A stretch of 64,000 nt of DNA. Source: an uncultured Victivallales bacterium (GTDB lineage: Bacteria > Verrucomicrobiota > Lentisphaeria > Victivallales > UBA1829). The position numbers were made by a program, and so were the translations under genes. Position 1 is the first letter of the stretch; every line of letters starts with the position of its first letter. The stretch is from contig CALXSJ010000016.1 in assembly GCA_944391115.1 (NCBI GenBank), positions 24,695 through 88,694 on the forward strand. Reading direction: 5' to 3'. The notes under the pieces are model-generated. The model did not search any database and was not told the origin of the DNA. It was given only the letters and a program-made list of their open reading frames with translations. Below are positions 55,066 through 63,925 of this stretch, piece by piece.

Positions 55066-56958
55066 TCAGAATTTGTGTCCGGCGAAGAGATCGTCCTCCG
55101 GGGGCGTTTCCTTCCGGGCTCCGGCGAGCGAACCCAGCCATTCCGTGAGCGGGAGAACCTTTACGCCGAGTTTTGCCGCTTTCTGCGCCTTGGTCGAGTT
55201 CGATTCCCCGTCCGCCGCCACCAGAAGCGAAAGGGCGGCGGTGACGGAATCGACCGCTTCATAGCCGTTTTCCGCGGCGAGTTTTTCGTAATACGAGCGT
55301 TTCTCGGGCATTTTTCCGGTGAAGCAGATCGTCGGACGCGGCGCATCCGCGCTGTTTTTCGTCGTGCGCATGCTGACGCCTGCCAGAAGCTCGTCGAGAA
55401 ATGCCTTCTGCGCCCTGAGCTCCTCTTCAAGCGCCGCCGCGCGTTCCGGTCCGATCCCGTCGATTTTCGCAAGTTCTCCGGCATTCAGTCCTTCGAGTTC
55501 GGAAAGCGTGTACTGCCGGAGAATGCTTTTGGCGATGTTGGGACCGATTCCCTTGATGTTCAGAGAGGCAAGCACCTGCCAGTCGGGAACATTTTTCGCC
55601 GCCTGAATTTCGTTGTAGAGATTGTGCGCGGAGAGCGCCTGGAACCCTTCCAGCTTCATGATGTCGGTCGTCGTGAGGCGGAAAATGTCGTTCAGATCGC
55701 GCACGCCGAGGACGGCGATCATCTTCCGGATGTTGGGCTCTCCGAGCCGTTCGATGCCGATGTTCTTCACCGCCGCAAGCAGGCGCATGACACGGGTTTC
55801 CGGGCATTCGGGATTGACGCAGCGGAGTTCGGGCAGATCGCGGACCAGCTCCTTTCCGCACGAGGGGCATACGGAGATGACGCAGTCTGTCCGTTCCTCT
55901 CCGGGCGCGGATGCGACAATGTAGGGAATGACGTCCCCCGCGCGTTCCACCGTGACCGTGTCGCCGATGTGAATATCCTTGTCCAGCACGTTCTGAAGAT
56001 TGTGCAGGCTCACATGGCGGATGGTCGTTCCGCTGATTTCAACCGGTTCGATTTCCGCCACGGGCGTGAGGCAGTTTTTTCCGAAGCTCCACTCGACGGC
56101 GCGGACGCGCGACTCCCGGCGGACGCCGCTGAACTTGAAGGCGATCTGTCCCCGCGGATGATGCGCCGTGCTGCCGAGTGAGCGCGCGTAGGCTTCATCC
56201 GCGAGCTTGAGGACGATGCCGTCCATGGGATACGGAAGCATTTCAATTTTCTGCACAAGCTCGTCCCAGTTTTCGCGCAGGGTTCCGTATGTCGTGTTCC
56301 ACGAGTGGAGCGAATAATCGACCAGCGTCAGTTTCGCGTGCTGGTGAAGCATCATGGCGATGTCCTTGAGGCCCATGATTCCGGCGGCGGCGTTGCGGGA
56401 GTTCCGGTAGGTCGCGCCGCTGCGGTTGCGGATGTTGGCGTAGAGGGTTTTGAAATCGTCGTCGCGGATCACGATTTCGCCGCGCGCCTGTCCGCGGAAC
56501 TCCGCAAGCGGCATGACGCCCTTCGGATGTTCGAGCTCGATCAGCGGGACCTTGTCGCTGATGTTCTCCCCGGTTTCGCCGTCGCCGCGCGTGGCGAGGA
56601 TGCCGCCGGACCAGATAGCCGAAATTCCGTCGTATTTCGGCTGAACGAGCAGCGGTTCGGCAGGCGTGCGCGCGTATTTCCCCGCCCATTCCATGACTTC
56701 GTCGAGCGAGTATGCCTTGTCGAGCGAAAGCATCGGGTCGCGGTGGACGACTTTTCCGGAACCGGCCACTGCCGGCGCGTTGACCGCGGACAGCAGCGGA
56801 TGATCCGGATTGAGTTCGGCAAGACGCCGCATCAGGAAGTCATACTCCTCGTCGGAGATTTCCGGTTCGGCCTCCTCCCAGTATTTGACGTTGTGATATT
56901 CGATCAGCCGCGCAAGCTGCGCCTCGTTCAGATTCCGGATTGCATTTTCGTCAAGCAT
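55066..56958 (-). CDS. ligA: NAD+-dependent DNA ligase
   Basis: The 630-residue protein is the bacterial NAD+-dependent ligase that joins nicks in replication and repair. The adenylation lysine is Lys108 in LVQPKYDG, and the NAD-binding Ia domain is N-terminal (ISDEEYDFLMRRLAELNPDH). An OB fold follows, then a four-cysteine zinc finger (CPSCGKELV with RCVNPECPE at about 400-425), helix-hairpin-helix repeats (SLNIKGIGPNIAKS, LAKIDGIGPERAAALEE) and a C-terminal BRCT domain (TICFTGKMPEKRSYYEKLA). All domains are present, and the length is slightly below the usual 660-680. It faces the EamA-family gene and stands alone. Confidence 0.96.
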   Translation of the reverse strand: MLDENAIRNLNEAQLARLIEYHNVKYWEEAEPEISDEEYDFLMRRLAELNPDHPLLSAVNAPAVAGSGKVVHRDPMLSLDKAYSLDEVMEWAGKYARTPAEPLLVQPKYDGISAIWSGGILATRGDGETGENISDKVPLIELEHPKGVMPLAEFRGQARGEIVIRDDDFKTLYANIRNRSGATYRNSRNAAAGIMGLKDIAMMLHQHAKLTLVDYSLHSWNTTYGTLRENWDELVQKIEMLPYPMDGIVLKLADEAYARSLGSTAHHPRGQIAFKFSGVRRESRVRAVEWSFGKNCLTPVAEIEPVEISGTTIRHVSLHNLQNVLDKDIHIGDTVTVERAGDVIPYIVASAPGEERTDCVISVCPSCGKELVRDLPELRCVNPECPETRVMRLLAAVKNIGIERLGEPNIRKMIAVLGVRDLNDIFRLTTTDIMKLEGFQALSAHNLYNEIQAAKNVPDWQVLASLNIKGIGPNIAKSILRQYTLSELEGLNAGELAKIDGIGPERAAALEEELRAQKAFLDELLAGVSMRTTKNSADAPRPTICFTGKMPEKRSYYEKLAAENGYEAVDSVTAALSLLVAADGESNSTKAQKAAKLGVKVLPLTEWLGSLAGARKETPPEDDLFAGHKF

Positions 56959-57170
56959 CGCTTTGATTCCTGTTGTTGGAGATGGGGAAATATAATCATT
57001 TTTTCCGGATTATACAAGAGAAGAAAGGGCGCCTGTGAAAGAAAAGCGCAATGTGATGCGCATATTCCGGGAGTGTTTGGTTCGTGAATCCGCGGAGTGT
57101 GTCATTCCGGGCAATCCGCTTGATTTTTCCCCGCGGAGGGATATATTCCGCATGAGAGGGGAGGGGAGGA

Positions 57171-57743
57171 ATGAAAACACCGGAAAGGGTGGCGGCGATG
57201 ATAGAATTTCCACTGCAGAAAGTTTTCACATTGATCGAGCCGGGACCGGTGCTGCTGCTGACGACGGCTGCCGGGCGCAGGAAAAACATCATGACGCTCT
57301 CCTGGAGCATGGTCATGGATTTCAGCGGGAACATTGCCATCGTGACCGGTTCGTGGAATCATTCGTTTGAAGCCCTGATGAAGACGGGAGAGTGCGTGCT
57401 TGCCGTTCCGGGGGCGGATTTGATGGAAACTGTCATCGGCATCGGGACATGCTCCGGCGCCGATACGGACAAGTTCGGAGCGTTTGGCCTTACCGCGAAG
57501 AAGGGCGGGGAGGTCAGGGCGCCGCTGATCGAAGAATGCCTGGCGAACATTGAATGCCGCGTCGCCGATTATGTCGAGGCGCACAGTCTGATCGTGCTTT
57601 CCGCTGTCAGGGCGTGGACCAATCCGGACCGCCGGGAACGCCGCACGTTCCATGCCGTCGGCGACGGCACGTTTGTCATTGACGGCAGACATGTCAGGAA
57701 CCTCCGCGGCCGGATGGAATCCAAACTTCCGCCCGGCGTCTGA
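57171..57743 (+). CDS. Flavin reductase-like protein (DIM6/NTAB family)
   Basis: The 190-residue protein matches the FMN-binding flavin reductase-like split barrel. The conserved RKNIMTLSWSMVMDFSGN block, with a Ser/Thr next to the FMN phosphate, is at about 36-55. SWNHSFEALMKTGECVLAVP follows, then CLANIECRVADYVEAHSLIV, which is the typical dimer strand. It probably reduces flavin with NAD(P)H or binds FMN. The ATG follows a purine run GGGGAGGA; a later ATG at 57198 (MIEFPL) is less likely. It faces the nifS gene convergently, with only 32 bases between the stop codons. Confidence 0.87.
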   Translation: MKTPERVAAMIEFPLQKVFTLIEPGPVLLLTTAAGRRKNIMTLSWSMVMDFSGNIAIVTGSWNHSFEALMKTGECVLAVPGADLMETVIGIGTCSGADTDKFGAFGLTAKKGGEVRAPLIEECLANIECRVADYVEAHSLIVLSAVRAWTNPDRRERRTFHAVGDGTFVIDGRHVRNLRGRMESKLPPGV

Positions 57744-57775
57744 AGACTCCTCCGGACGCCGGTTCTGCGGAGCCG

Positions 57776-58939
57776 TCATTTCCAGTAGGGGGAAATTTCC
57801 CTGAGGCGTGCAATTACAGGAGGCAGTTTCTCCAGCACGAAATCCACTTCCTCCATCGTGTTGTAGCGCGAGAGGCTGAACCGGATTGCGCCGTGTGCCG
57901 CCGTGTAGGGCGTTCCCATCGCCCGCAGAACATGGGAAGGTTCCAGGCTTCCCGTCGTGCAGGCGCTGCCGCTGGAGGCGCAGATCTGAAACATGTCCAG
58001 AAGCATCAGGATCGATTCCCCTTCGATGTACTCGAACGAGATGTTGCTTGTGTTGGGAAGGCGGTTCGCGGGATCGCCGTTCACGCGGACGGCGGGGATT
58101 GTCGCAAGAACCGTCTGTTCGAGCCTGTCCCGCATCGCGCGGACGCGTGTCTGCTCGTCGCCGATGTGAAGGCGCGCGAGCTCCGCGGCCTTGCCCAGTC
58201 CGACGATCGAGGCGACGTTTTCCGTTCCCGCGCGCCGCCCGCTCTCCTGATGTCCGCCGACAATGAACGGACGGAAGCGCACGCCGCGCTTGACGTAAAG
58301 CGCGCCGACCCCTTTCGGCGCATGGAGCTTGTGCCCGGAAAGGCTCAGGAAATCAATGTTCATGTCGGAGAGCTTCATCGGGATCTTGCCGACCGCCTGC
58401 ACGGCGTCGGTGTGGAAGAGCGCTCCGTTCCGGTGCGCGAGCTCGGCCAGTTCCGCAACCGGATAGAGATTGCCGGTTTCGTTGTTCGCCCACATCACGG
58501 AGACGATCGCGGTTTCGTCGTCGATCATTTCCGCCGCGCGTTCGAGATCGAGGCGGCCTTTCCCGTCGACGGGGATCAGCGAGACGCGGTAGCCGCGCCG
58601 CTCCAGTTCCTTCCCCAGGCTCAGAACGGCCGGATGCTCGACTTTCGTCGTCACGACCTTGTTGCGTTTCGGACAGTTCAGGAGCGCGCTGAAAATCGCC
58701 GCGCTGTCGCTTTCCGTTCCGCAGGAGGTGAAGATGAGTTCGGTCGGAGCCGCGCCGAGCAGTGAGGCAAGCGATTCCCGCGCCGCCTCCACGTGTGCCG
58801 CGACCTGTCCGCCGAAGCGGTGAATGCTCGAGGGATTGCCGTACAGATTCGTCAGGAACGGCTTCATCGCCTCAAAAACTTCCGGCGCCACCATTGTGGT
58901 TGCGTTATTGTCGAAATAGATGACTTTTCCTTCTTCCAT
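57776..58939 (-). CDS. nifS: Cysteine desulfurase (NifS/IscS family)
   Basis: The 387-residue protein removes sulfur from cysteine for Fe-S cluster assembly, using PLP. The PLP Lys204 is in LSLSGHKLHAPKG, the conserved His at about 102 is in KVEHPAVL, and the active-site Cys327 is in ASSGSACTTG. The N-terminal YFDNNATTMVAPEV is the usual family opening. It lies 12 bases after the nifU gene and forms a two-gene operon with it. The pairing with a full-length NifU supports the name nifS rather than iscS. Confidence 0.93.
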   Translation of the reverse strand: MEEGKVIYFDNNATTMVAPEVFEAMKPFLTNLYGNPSSIHRFGGQVAAHVEAARESLASLLGAAPTELIFTSCGTESDSAAIFSALLNCPKRNKVVTTKVEHPAVLSLGKELERRGYRVSLIPVDGKGRLDLERAAEMIDDETAIVSVMWANNETGNLYPVAELAELAHRNGALFHTDAVQAVGKIPMKLSDMNIDFLSLSGHKLHAPKGVGALYVKRGVRFRPFIVGGHQESGRRAGTENVASIVGLGKAAELARLHIGDEQTRVRAMRDRLEQTVLATIPAVRVNGDPANRLPNTSNISFEYIEGESILMLLDMFQICASSGSACTTGSLEPSHVLRAMGTPYTAAHGAIRFSLSRYNTMEEVDFVLEKLPPVIARLREISPYWK

Positions 58940-58951
58940 ACCGCGCCTCCT

Positions 58952-59830
58952 TTACTGAACCTCGCCGACGGTGAGATCCTCCGAAACGAATTCGTTGAGC
59001 TTGCTCTGCACCAGTTTTTTGAGCGTCAGCGTGGAGTTCGGGCATGCGGCGCAGCGGCCTTTGAGCCGCACCTTGACCATGTTTCCCTCGATGTCGACCA
59101 GCTCGATGCTGCCGCCGTCCTTTTCGAGCGCGGGGCGGATCTCCCGGTCGATGACTTCCTGCACCCGGATGACTTTCTGCACGACCGAGAGCGAGGCGAA
59201 CGCCTCGGCTTTTCCGCTGCGGTGTTCCCCGTGCTCCGCGGTATGTTCGCGCCAGATGCCGTCCAGAATCTCCTGAATCTGGTCCAGACAGCGTCCGCAG
59301 GCGCCGCCCGCCTTCGTATAGTCGGTGATCTCTGCGACGGTATGCAGGTTGTTGTCGAGCGCCACCTTCCGGATTTTCGTATCCGTCACGCCGAAGCATT
59401 TGCAGACAATGCGTCCTTCGTGTTCGTCGTCCTGTGCAATCTCCTCGACTTTCTCGCCGTGTCTGCGCTTGTAGTCGGCGATTGCCGCCTGAAGCGCCTC
59501 CATGCCCATGACCGAGCAGTGCATTTTTTCCTCCGGCAGTTCGCCGAGCTGCGCCACAATCTCCCTGTTGGTGACTTTCGCCGCCTCGTCCAGCGTCATT
59601 CCCTTCACGATTTCCGTGAGGGCGGAGGAGGACGCGATCGCGCTGGCGCATCCGAACGTCTTGAACTTCACGTCGCAGATTCTGCCGTTTTCATCAAGTT
59701 TCAGAAAAATCTTCAGCGCGTCGCCGCAGCTGACGTTCCCGACCTCCGCCACGGCGTCGGCATCCTTGATCTCGCCGACATTGCGCGGATTCAGAAAATG
59801 ATCCATTACTTTCGGAGTATAGTTCCACAT
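58952..59830 (-). CDS. nifU: Full-length NifU iron-sulfur scaffold protein
   Basis: The 292-residue protein has all three NifU parts. An IscU-like scaffold covers about 1-125, with Cys35, Cys61 and Cys105. A BFD-like [2Fe-2S] domain at about 138-185 holds Cys142, Cys144, Cys177 and Cys180. The C-terminal NifU domain at about 215-292 has the CAACP motif (Cys259, Cys262). It assembles Fe-S clusters from sulfur supplied by the NifS product of the next gene. Full NifU occurs in nitrogen fixers and in some anaerobes without nitrogenase; no nif structural genes are seen here, so general Fe-S assembly is likely. Confidence 0.93.
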   Translation of the reverse strand: MWNYTPKVMDHFLNPRNVGEIKDADAVAEVGNVSCGDALKIFLKLDENGRICDVKFKTFGCASAIASSSALTEIVKGMTLDEAAKVTNREIVAQLGELPEEKMHCSVMGMEALQAAIADYKRRHGEKVEEIAQDDEHEGRIVCKCFGVTDTKIRKVALDNNLHTVAEITDYTKAGGACGRCLDQIQEILDGIWREHTAEHGEHRSGKAEAFASLSVVQKVIRVQEVIDREIRPALEKDGGSIELVDIEGNMVKVRLKGRCAACPNSTLTLKKLVQSKLNEFVSEDLTVGEVQ

Positions 59831-59886
59831 GTCGCACTCTGCCTTTCAAGGCGCGGACCCCGGACTTTCCCGGAGCCGGCCATTTT

Positions 59887-61629
59887 TCACTCATACTGTT
59901 TCAGTTCGTCTTTTACGCGTTCCGCCAGAACCTTTGCCGCGTCCGCAAGCGGAATCATCTCGGAGGAGCGCGAGGTGCGCAGCTTGAACTCGACCATCCC
60001 CTGTTCCATGCTCCTGGGCGAAACGATCACGCGGAACGGAATGCCGATCAGGTCGGCGTCGCTGAACATGAACCCGGCCTTTTCGCCGCGGTCGTCGAAC
60101 AGGACTTCCACGCCGAGGCGCGTCAGTTCGTCATAAAGCGTTTCTGCGGCCTCCATCACGCCTCCCTTGTCGGGATTCAGCGCGCAGATCTCCACGTGAT
60201 ACGGCGCGATCGACATCGGCCAGACCGGTCCGTAGTCATCGTGGGAGTCTTCGACGACCGAGGCCATCGTGCGTCCGACGCCGATTCCGTAACAGCCCAT
60301 GATCATCGGATGGGATTTGCCGTCCTTGTCCAGATAGTTGCACTGCATCGGCGCGGAATATTTCGTCCCGAGCTGGAAGATGTTGCCGACTTCGATGCCT
60401 CTCTTCATCTGGAGCGGTTCGCCCGTCACGGGGCAGGGGTCGCCGTCGCGGACCGTCGCAATGTCAACGACGTCGGCATCCTTGAGGTCGCGCCCGTAGT
60501 TGAAGTTCCGGAAATGATAGTCGGCCTCGTTCGCCCCGACCACCAGATTGGAGGAGCCTGCGACGGAGCTGTCGATGACGATCCGCGCCTTCGCGGGGTC
60601 GATCCCGACGGGAGAGGCGTAGCCCGGCACCGCGCCGGCCTTCCGGATCTGCTCGTCGTTCGCAAAATGGATGGAAAGGAGCCCGAGGTGATTCTGAAGC
60701 TTGCTTTCGTTGACCTCGAAGTCGCCGCGGATCAGCACAAAGATCAGATTGCCTCCGTCGTCGGCGTAGAACACGGCCTTCCCGGTATTTTCCGGTTTGA
60801 CGCCGAGATAGTTCGCGACCTCCTCGATCGTCTTGCATCCGGGCGTATGCACCTTTTCCAGCGGAAGTTCCGGACCGCTTTTTTCAAACTTGAGTCCGGA
60901 GACCGCGATTTCGCGGTTCGCCTTGTAGCTTTTTCCGTCCGGAGACAGGAAAATCGTGTCTTCACCGCACTCAGCCACTGACATGAACTCATGGGAAATG
61001 TTCCCTCCCATCATGCCGGAATTCGCCTTGATCGAGACAACGTGCTTCAGTCCGACGCGGCGGTAGATGTTGACATACGCCTCATGGGCGCGCTCGTAAT
61101 ATTCTTCCAGCGACTCCTGGGAGGTGTGGAAACTGTAGGCGTCCTTCATCGTGAACTCCCGGACGCGGATCAGCCCGGCGCGGGGGCGCGCCTCGTCGCG
61201 GTATTTCGTCTGGATCTGATACGCCATGATCGGAAGCTGCTTGTAGCTGGTGATCTCGGTGCGCACGAGATGCACGATCGCCTCCTCGTGGGTCATGCCG
61301 AGGATCATCGGCTTGTCGTTGCGGTCCTTGAAACGGAGCAGCTCCTGTCCGACGGAGTCGTAGCGGCCCGACTCCTGCCAGAGTTCGGCGGGCAGCACTA
61401 CGGGCATCTTGACTTCCTGTCCGTCGATCTTGTTCATCTCCTCGCGGATGATGTTTTCGATTTTGAGGATGATCCGTTCTCCGAGCGGGAGAATGGAGTA
61501 GATTCCGGCGGAAACGGGACGGATGTATCCCCCGCGCACCAGAAACTTGTGGCTGATGGTCTTCGCGTCCTTGGGATCCTCCTTGATCCGCCGTCCGAGC
61601 ATTTTCGACATTCTCATATTTGCATTCAC
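59887..61629 (-). CDS. proS: Prolyl-tRNA synthetase, bacterial type
   Basis: The 580-residue protein has the class II motif 2 region with TKYRDEARPRAGLIRVREF (about 140-158) and motif 3 with MGCYGIGVGRTMASVVE (about 450). Between them is the bacterial editing insertion (about 225-400, including VANYLGVKPENTGKAVFYA and NHLGLLSIHF). The C-terminal anticodon-binding domain has VEVLFDDRGEKAGFMFSD. It charges proline onto tRNA and edits mischarged alanine. The length is in the normal range for the bacterial type. It stands upstream of nifU, with 56 bases between them. Confidence 0.97.
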   Translation of the reverse strand: MNANMRMSKMLGRRIKEDPKDAKTISHKFLVRGGYIRPVSAGIYSILPLGERIILKIENIIREEMNKIDGQEVKMPVVLPAELWQESGRYDSVGQELLRFKDRNDKPMILGMTHEEAIVHLVRTEITSYKQLPIMAYQIQTKYRDEARPRAGLIRVREFTMKDAYSFHTSQESLEEYYERAHEAYVNIYRRVGLKHVVSIKANSGMMGGNISHEFMSVAECGEDTIFLSPDGKSYKANREIAVSGLKFEKSGPELPLEKVHTPGCKTIEEVANYLGVKPENTGKAVFYADDGGNLIFVLIRGDFEVNESKLQNHLGLLSIHFANDEQIRKAGAVPGYASPVGIDPAKARIVIDSSVAGSSNLVVGANEADYHFRNFNYGRDLKDADVVDIATVRDGDPCPVTGEPLQMKRGIEVGNIFQLGTKYSAPMQCNYLDKDGKSHPMIMGCYGIGVGRTMASVVEDSHDDYGPVWPMSIAPYHVEICALNPDKGGVMEAAETLYDELTRLGVEVLFDDRGEKAGFMFSDADLIGIPFRVIVSPRSMEQGMVEFKLRTSRSSEMIPLADAAKVLAERVKDELKQYE

Positions 61630-61662
61630 TCCCGAATCGCGTTGTTTTCTCTGGAACCTATT

Positions 61663-61691
61663 AATATCATACTGAAATGCGATTCTTTCAA
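61663..61691 (-). promoter_or_regulatory. proS promoter candidate
   Basis: On the minus strand TTGAAA (61691-61686) and GATATT (61668-61663) are 17 bases apart; a TATGAT at 61671-61666 would give a spacer of 14. It is upstream of the proS start by about 35 bases. Confidence 0.3.
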
Positions 61692-61830
61692 GCCGCTTTC
61701 CGGGAAATGGCGCGAAATCTCCGCTGCTGCTGCGATTTTTCTGGGTTTTTTCCGGCGGACGGCTGGCAAAAATCTCTCATCCTGATTATATTCCAGAAGT
61801 AAAGAATATCGGGAAACCATTACCGGAATT

Positions 61831-63687
61831 ATGAAAAAACTTCTTGCCGCTTTTCTCTGTTTTTCTGCGGGGCTTGCTCCAGGCTTCGCCGGTGCGGCGT
61901 CAAATCGGGAGGAACAGATCATGCTGCCGGAAATTCCTGCCTCGCATCCCCGTCTCTTCGTCAACTCCGAAACCGGATTCCGCCCGCTGCTGGAGGCCCG
62001 GAAATCCGCAGCTGGAGAAGCCCTTTCCGCACGCGTGATCCATGACGCGCAGGTGCTTCTGAAGGAAAAACCGGCGGAACGGATCATGGAGGGAAGGCGT
62101 CTGCTCGCTGTGAGCCGCAATGTCCTTTACCGGGTCAACACGCTTGCAGCGGCGTTCCGCCTGACCGGGGAAAAGGCATTTGCCGAACGCGCCGCGCTTG
62201 AAATGTGCGCGGCCGCGGACTTCACGGACTGGAATCCGGCTCATTTCCTGGATGTCGCGGAAATGACGCTTGCGCTTGCCGTCGGTTACGACTGGCTTTA
62301 TGAAACGCTGGAGGAGGCGCGGCGCGTGAAGATCCGCGATGCGATTCTGGAGAAAGGGCTCCGCCCCTCCTTCCGGGGACGCCTGTGGTGGGTGACGGGA
62401 AAAAACAACTGGAATCAGGTCTGTCATGCGGGCATGGTTGCCGGTGCGCTCGCAGTCGCCGATTCCGAACCCGCGCTGGCGCGGAAGGTCATGGTGCGCG
62501 CCATCCGGAATCTGCCGCGCTCCATGAAGGCGTCCTTTTCCCCGAACGGGGCTTATCCCGAAGGTCCGATGTACTGGGGATACGGCACCGAATTCACCGT
62601 GGCGCTGCTGGCGCTGCTGGAGGGAGCGTTCGGACAGGACTTCGGACTGGCGGAGATTCCCGGCTTTTCCGTGACAGGGGATTTCGTCATTGCCGCGACC
62701 GCGCCGTCCGGACAACTGTTCAATTATGCCGACTGCGTGAAAACGCTCGGGCCCTCCTTCGCCATGCATTACCTGACTTTCCGTTTCGGGCGGCCGGACT
62801 GGTTTTCCCGTCACGAGCGGGAGGTTCTGGCCCGCGAGGCGAAGGAGCGTCCGCGGAATCTGCGCGCCGGGCGGAACCGTATGCTGCCTCTTTCGCTTCT
62901 GTATCTGCGCGACTGGCCGGAAACGGATCCCGGCGCGGGAAAAACTTTTTACTCCAGCGGGAACACGGCGGCGGTGCCTGTGGCAATGTACCGGACAGGC
63001 TGGAAAAAGACCGATGCCTATCTCGGCGTGAAGGGCGGTTCGCCTTCCGGTCCTCACGGTCACATGGACGGCGGTTCTTTCGTCTATGAGGCGGACGGTG
63101 TCCGCTGGGCGTCCGATCTCGGCATGGAAAATTATCACAGAATAGAGGCCCGGGGCATCGGGCTCTGGAACAACAGCCGGAACAGTGAGCGCTGGAGCGT
63201 GTTCCGGGTCGGGCCGGACAGCCACAATATCCTCCGGATCAACGGCAATCCCCAGCTGACGGACGGGAAGGCGAAGTTCCGCAAATGCACGCCGGAATCC
63301 TGTACGCTGGACCTGACTGGTTTGTACCGGAACGATGCGGAAAAGGTGGCGCGCACTTTGGAACTGCGCCCCGATGGTTCCCTGCGGATTACGGACACTC
63401 TGAACGGACTGAAACCGGGCGCGCGCATCCGCTGGCAGCTCTGCACGGAGACTGCCGCACTTTCTTCCGGCGCATCGCTTCATCTGCAATCCGGCGGGAA
63501 AAAACTCGTCATCCGGAACGACTGCGGCGCGGACTGGACCGTCACACCGGCGGAGCAGTGGATGCACGATTTCGACTCGCCGAACGGGACGGCGAAGATC
63601 GTTTTTTTCGAAATGCCGGCTCCCGGAAGCGGCAGACTGAAAATGACTGTTGAATTTCTTCCGGGTTCGATCCGGAACCGGAAATGA
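61831..63687 (+). CDS. Secreted heparinase II/III-like polysaccharide lyase
   Basis: The 618-residue protein has a signal peptide (KKLLAAFLCFSAGLAPGFAG). An (alpha/alpha) toroid covers about residues 40-350, with GKNNWNQVCHAGMVAGALAV and YPEGPMYWGYGT, where the family has its catalytic Asn/His and Tyr. The C-terminal beta-sandwich has PSGPHGHMDGGSFVYEADGV, the heparinase II/III His motif, and SDLGMENY. Such enzymes cleave heparin, heparan sulfate, alginate or other acidic glycans by elimination; the exact target is unclear. ATG 61831 has only a weak ribosome binding site (CCGGAATT). It stands alone between proS and the repeat array. Confidence 0.85.
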   Translation: MKKLLAAFLCFSAGLAPGFAGAASNREEQIMLPEIPASHPRLFVNSETGFRPLLEARKSAAGEALSARVIHDAQVLLKEKPAERIMEGRRLLAVSRNVLYRVNTLAAAFRLTGEKAFAERAALEMCAAADFTDWNPAHFLDVAEMTLALAVGYDWLYETLEEARRVKIRDAILEKGLRPSFRGRLWWVTGKNNWNQVCHAGMVAGALAVADSEPALARKVMVRAIRNLPRSMKASFSPNGAYPEGPMYWGYGTEFTVALLALLEGAFGQDFGLAEIPGFSVTGDFVIAATAPSGQLFNYADCVKTLGPSFAMHYLTFRFGRPDWFSRHEREVLAREAKERPRNLRAGRNRMLPLSLLYLRDWPETDPGAGKTFYSSGNTAAVPVAMYRTGWKKTDAYLGVKGGSPSGPHGHMDGGSFVYEADGVRWASDLGMENYHRIEARGIGLWNNSRNSERWSVFRVGPDSHNILRINGNPQLTDGKAKFRKCTPESCTLDLTGLYRNDAEKVARTLELRPDGSLRITDTLNGLKPGARIRWQLCTETAALSSGASLHLQSGGKKLVIRNDCGADWTVTPAEQWMHDFDSPNGTAKIVFFEMPAPGSGRLKMTVEFLPGSIRNRK

Positions 63688-63704
63688 GCTTTCGTCTGCT
63701 GCGG

Positions 63705-63771
63705 AAATCCCTGTGACGCGCAACTTTTCTCCGGGACGCTGCGGCAGGATGCGTGAGGCGGGGATTTTTTT
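63705..63771 (+). terminator. Possible terminator after the lyase gene
   Basis: AAATCCC (63705-63711) can pair with GGGATTT (63761-63767) over a long, imperfect inner stem, followed by T residues to 63771. The pairing is interrupted, so confidence is limited. Confidence 0.35.
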
Positions 63772-63774
63772 ATT

Positions 63775-63925
63775 CAAAAAAATTTAGGTTAATACCGCGA
63801 TGCTCTGCATCGCCAAAAATTGCTTCGTGCAGGACTCTCAGTCCTGCCGCGGTCCAGCTGCGTAAGCTGGTCGCCGGAGGCGAAATCCCCAATACCGCGC
63901 ATGCTTGCATCGCGGTAATTTATTT
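63775..63925. repeat. 151-bp structured repeat unit, first tandem copy
   Basis: The unit has 11-base complementary ends TACCGCGATGC (63793-63803) and GCATCGCGGTA (63907-63917). Inner hairpins are GCGATGC/GCATCGC, GCAGGACT-CTC-AGTCCTGC (8 bp) and CCAGC/GCTGG. A run of A and T bases links units. The next unit begins exactly 151 bases later. No coding function is suggested; open frames through it are interrupted and not kept in the copy at 43718. Confidence 0.8.

Noticed and set aside
63775..63925. Repeat read as integron attC site
   Set aside because: No GTTRRRY-type core site is present at either end and no integrase or gene cassettes are visible.
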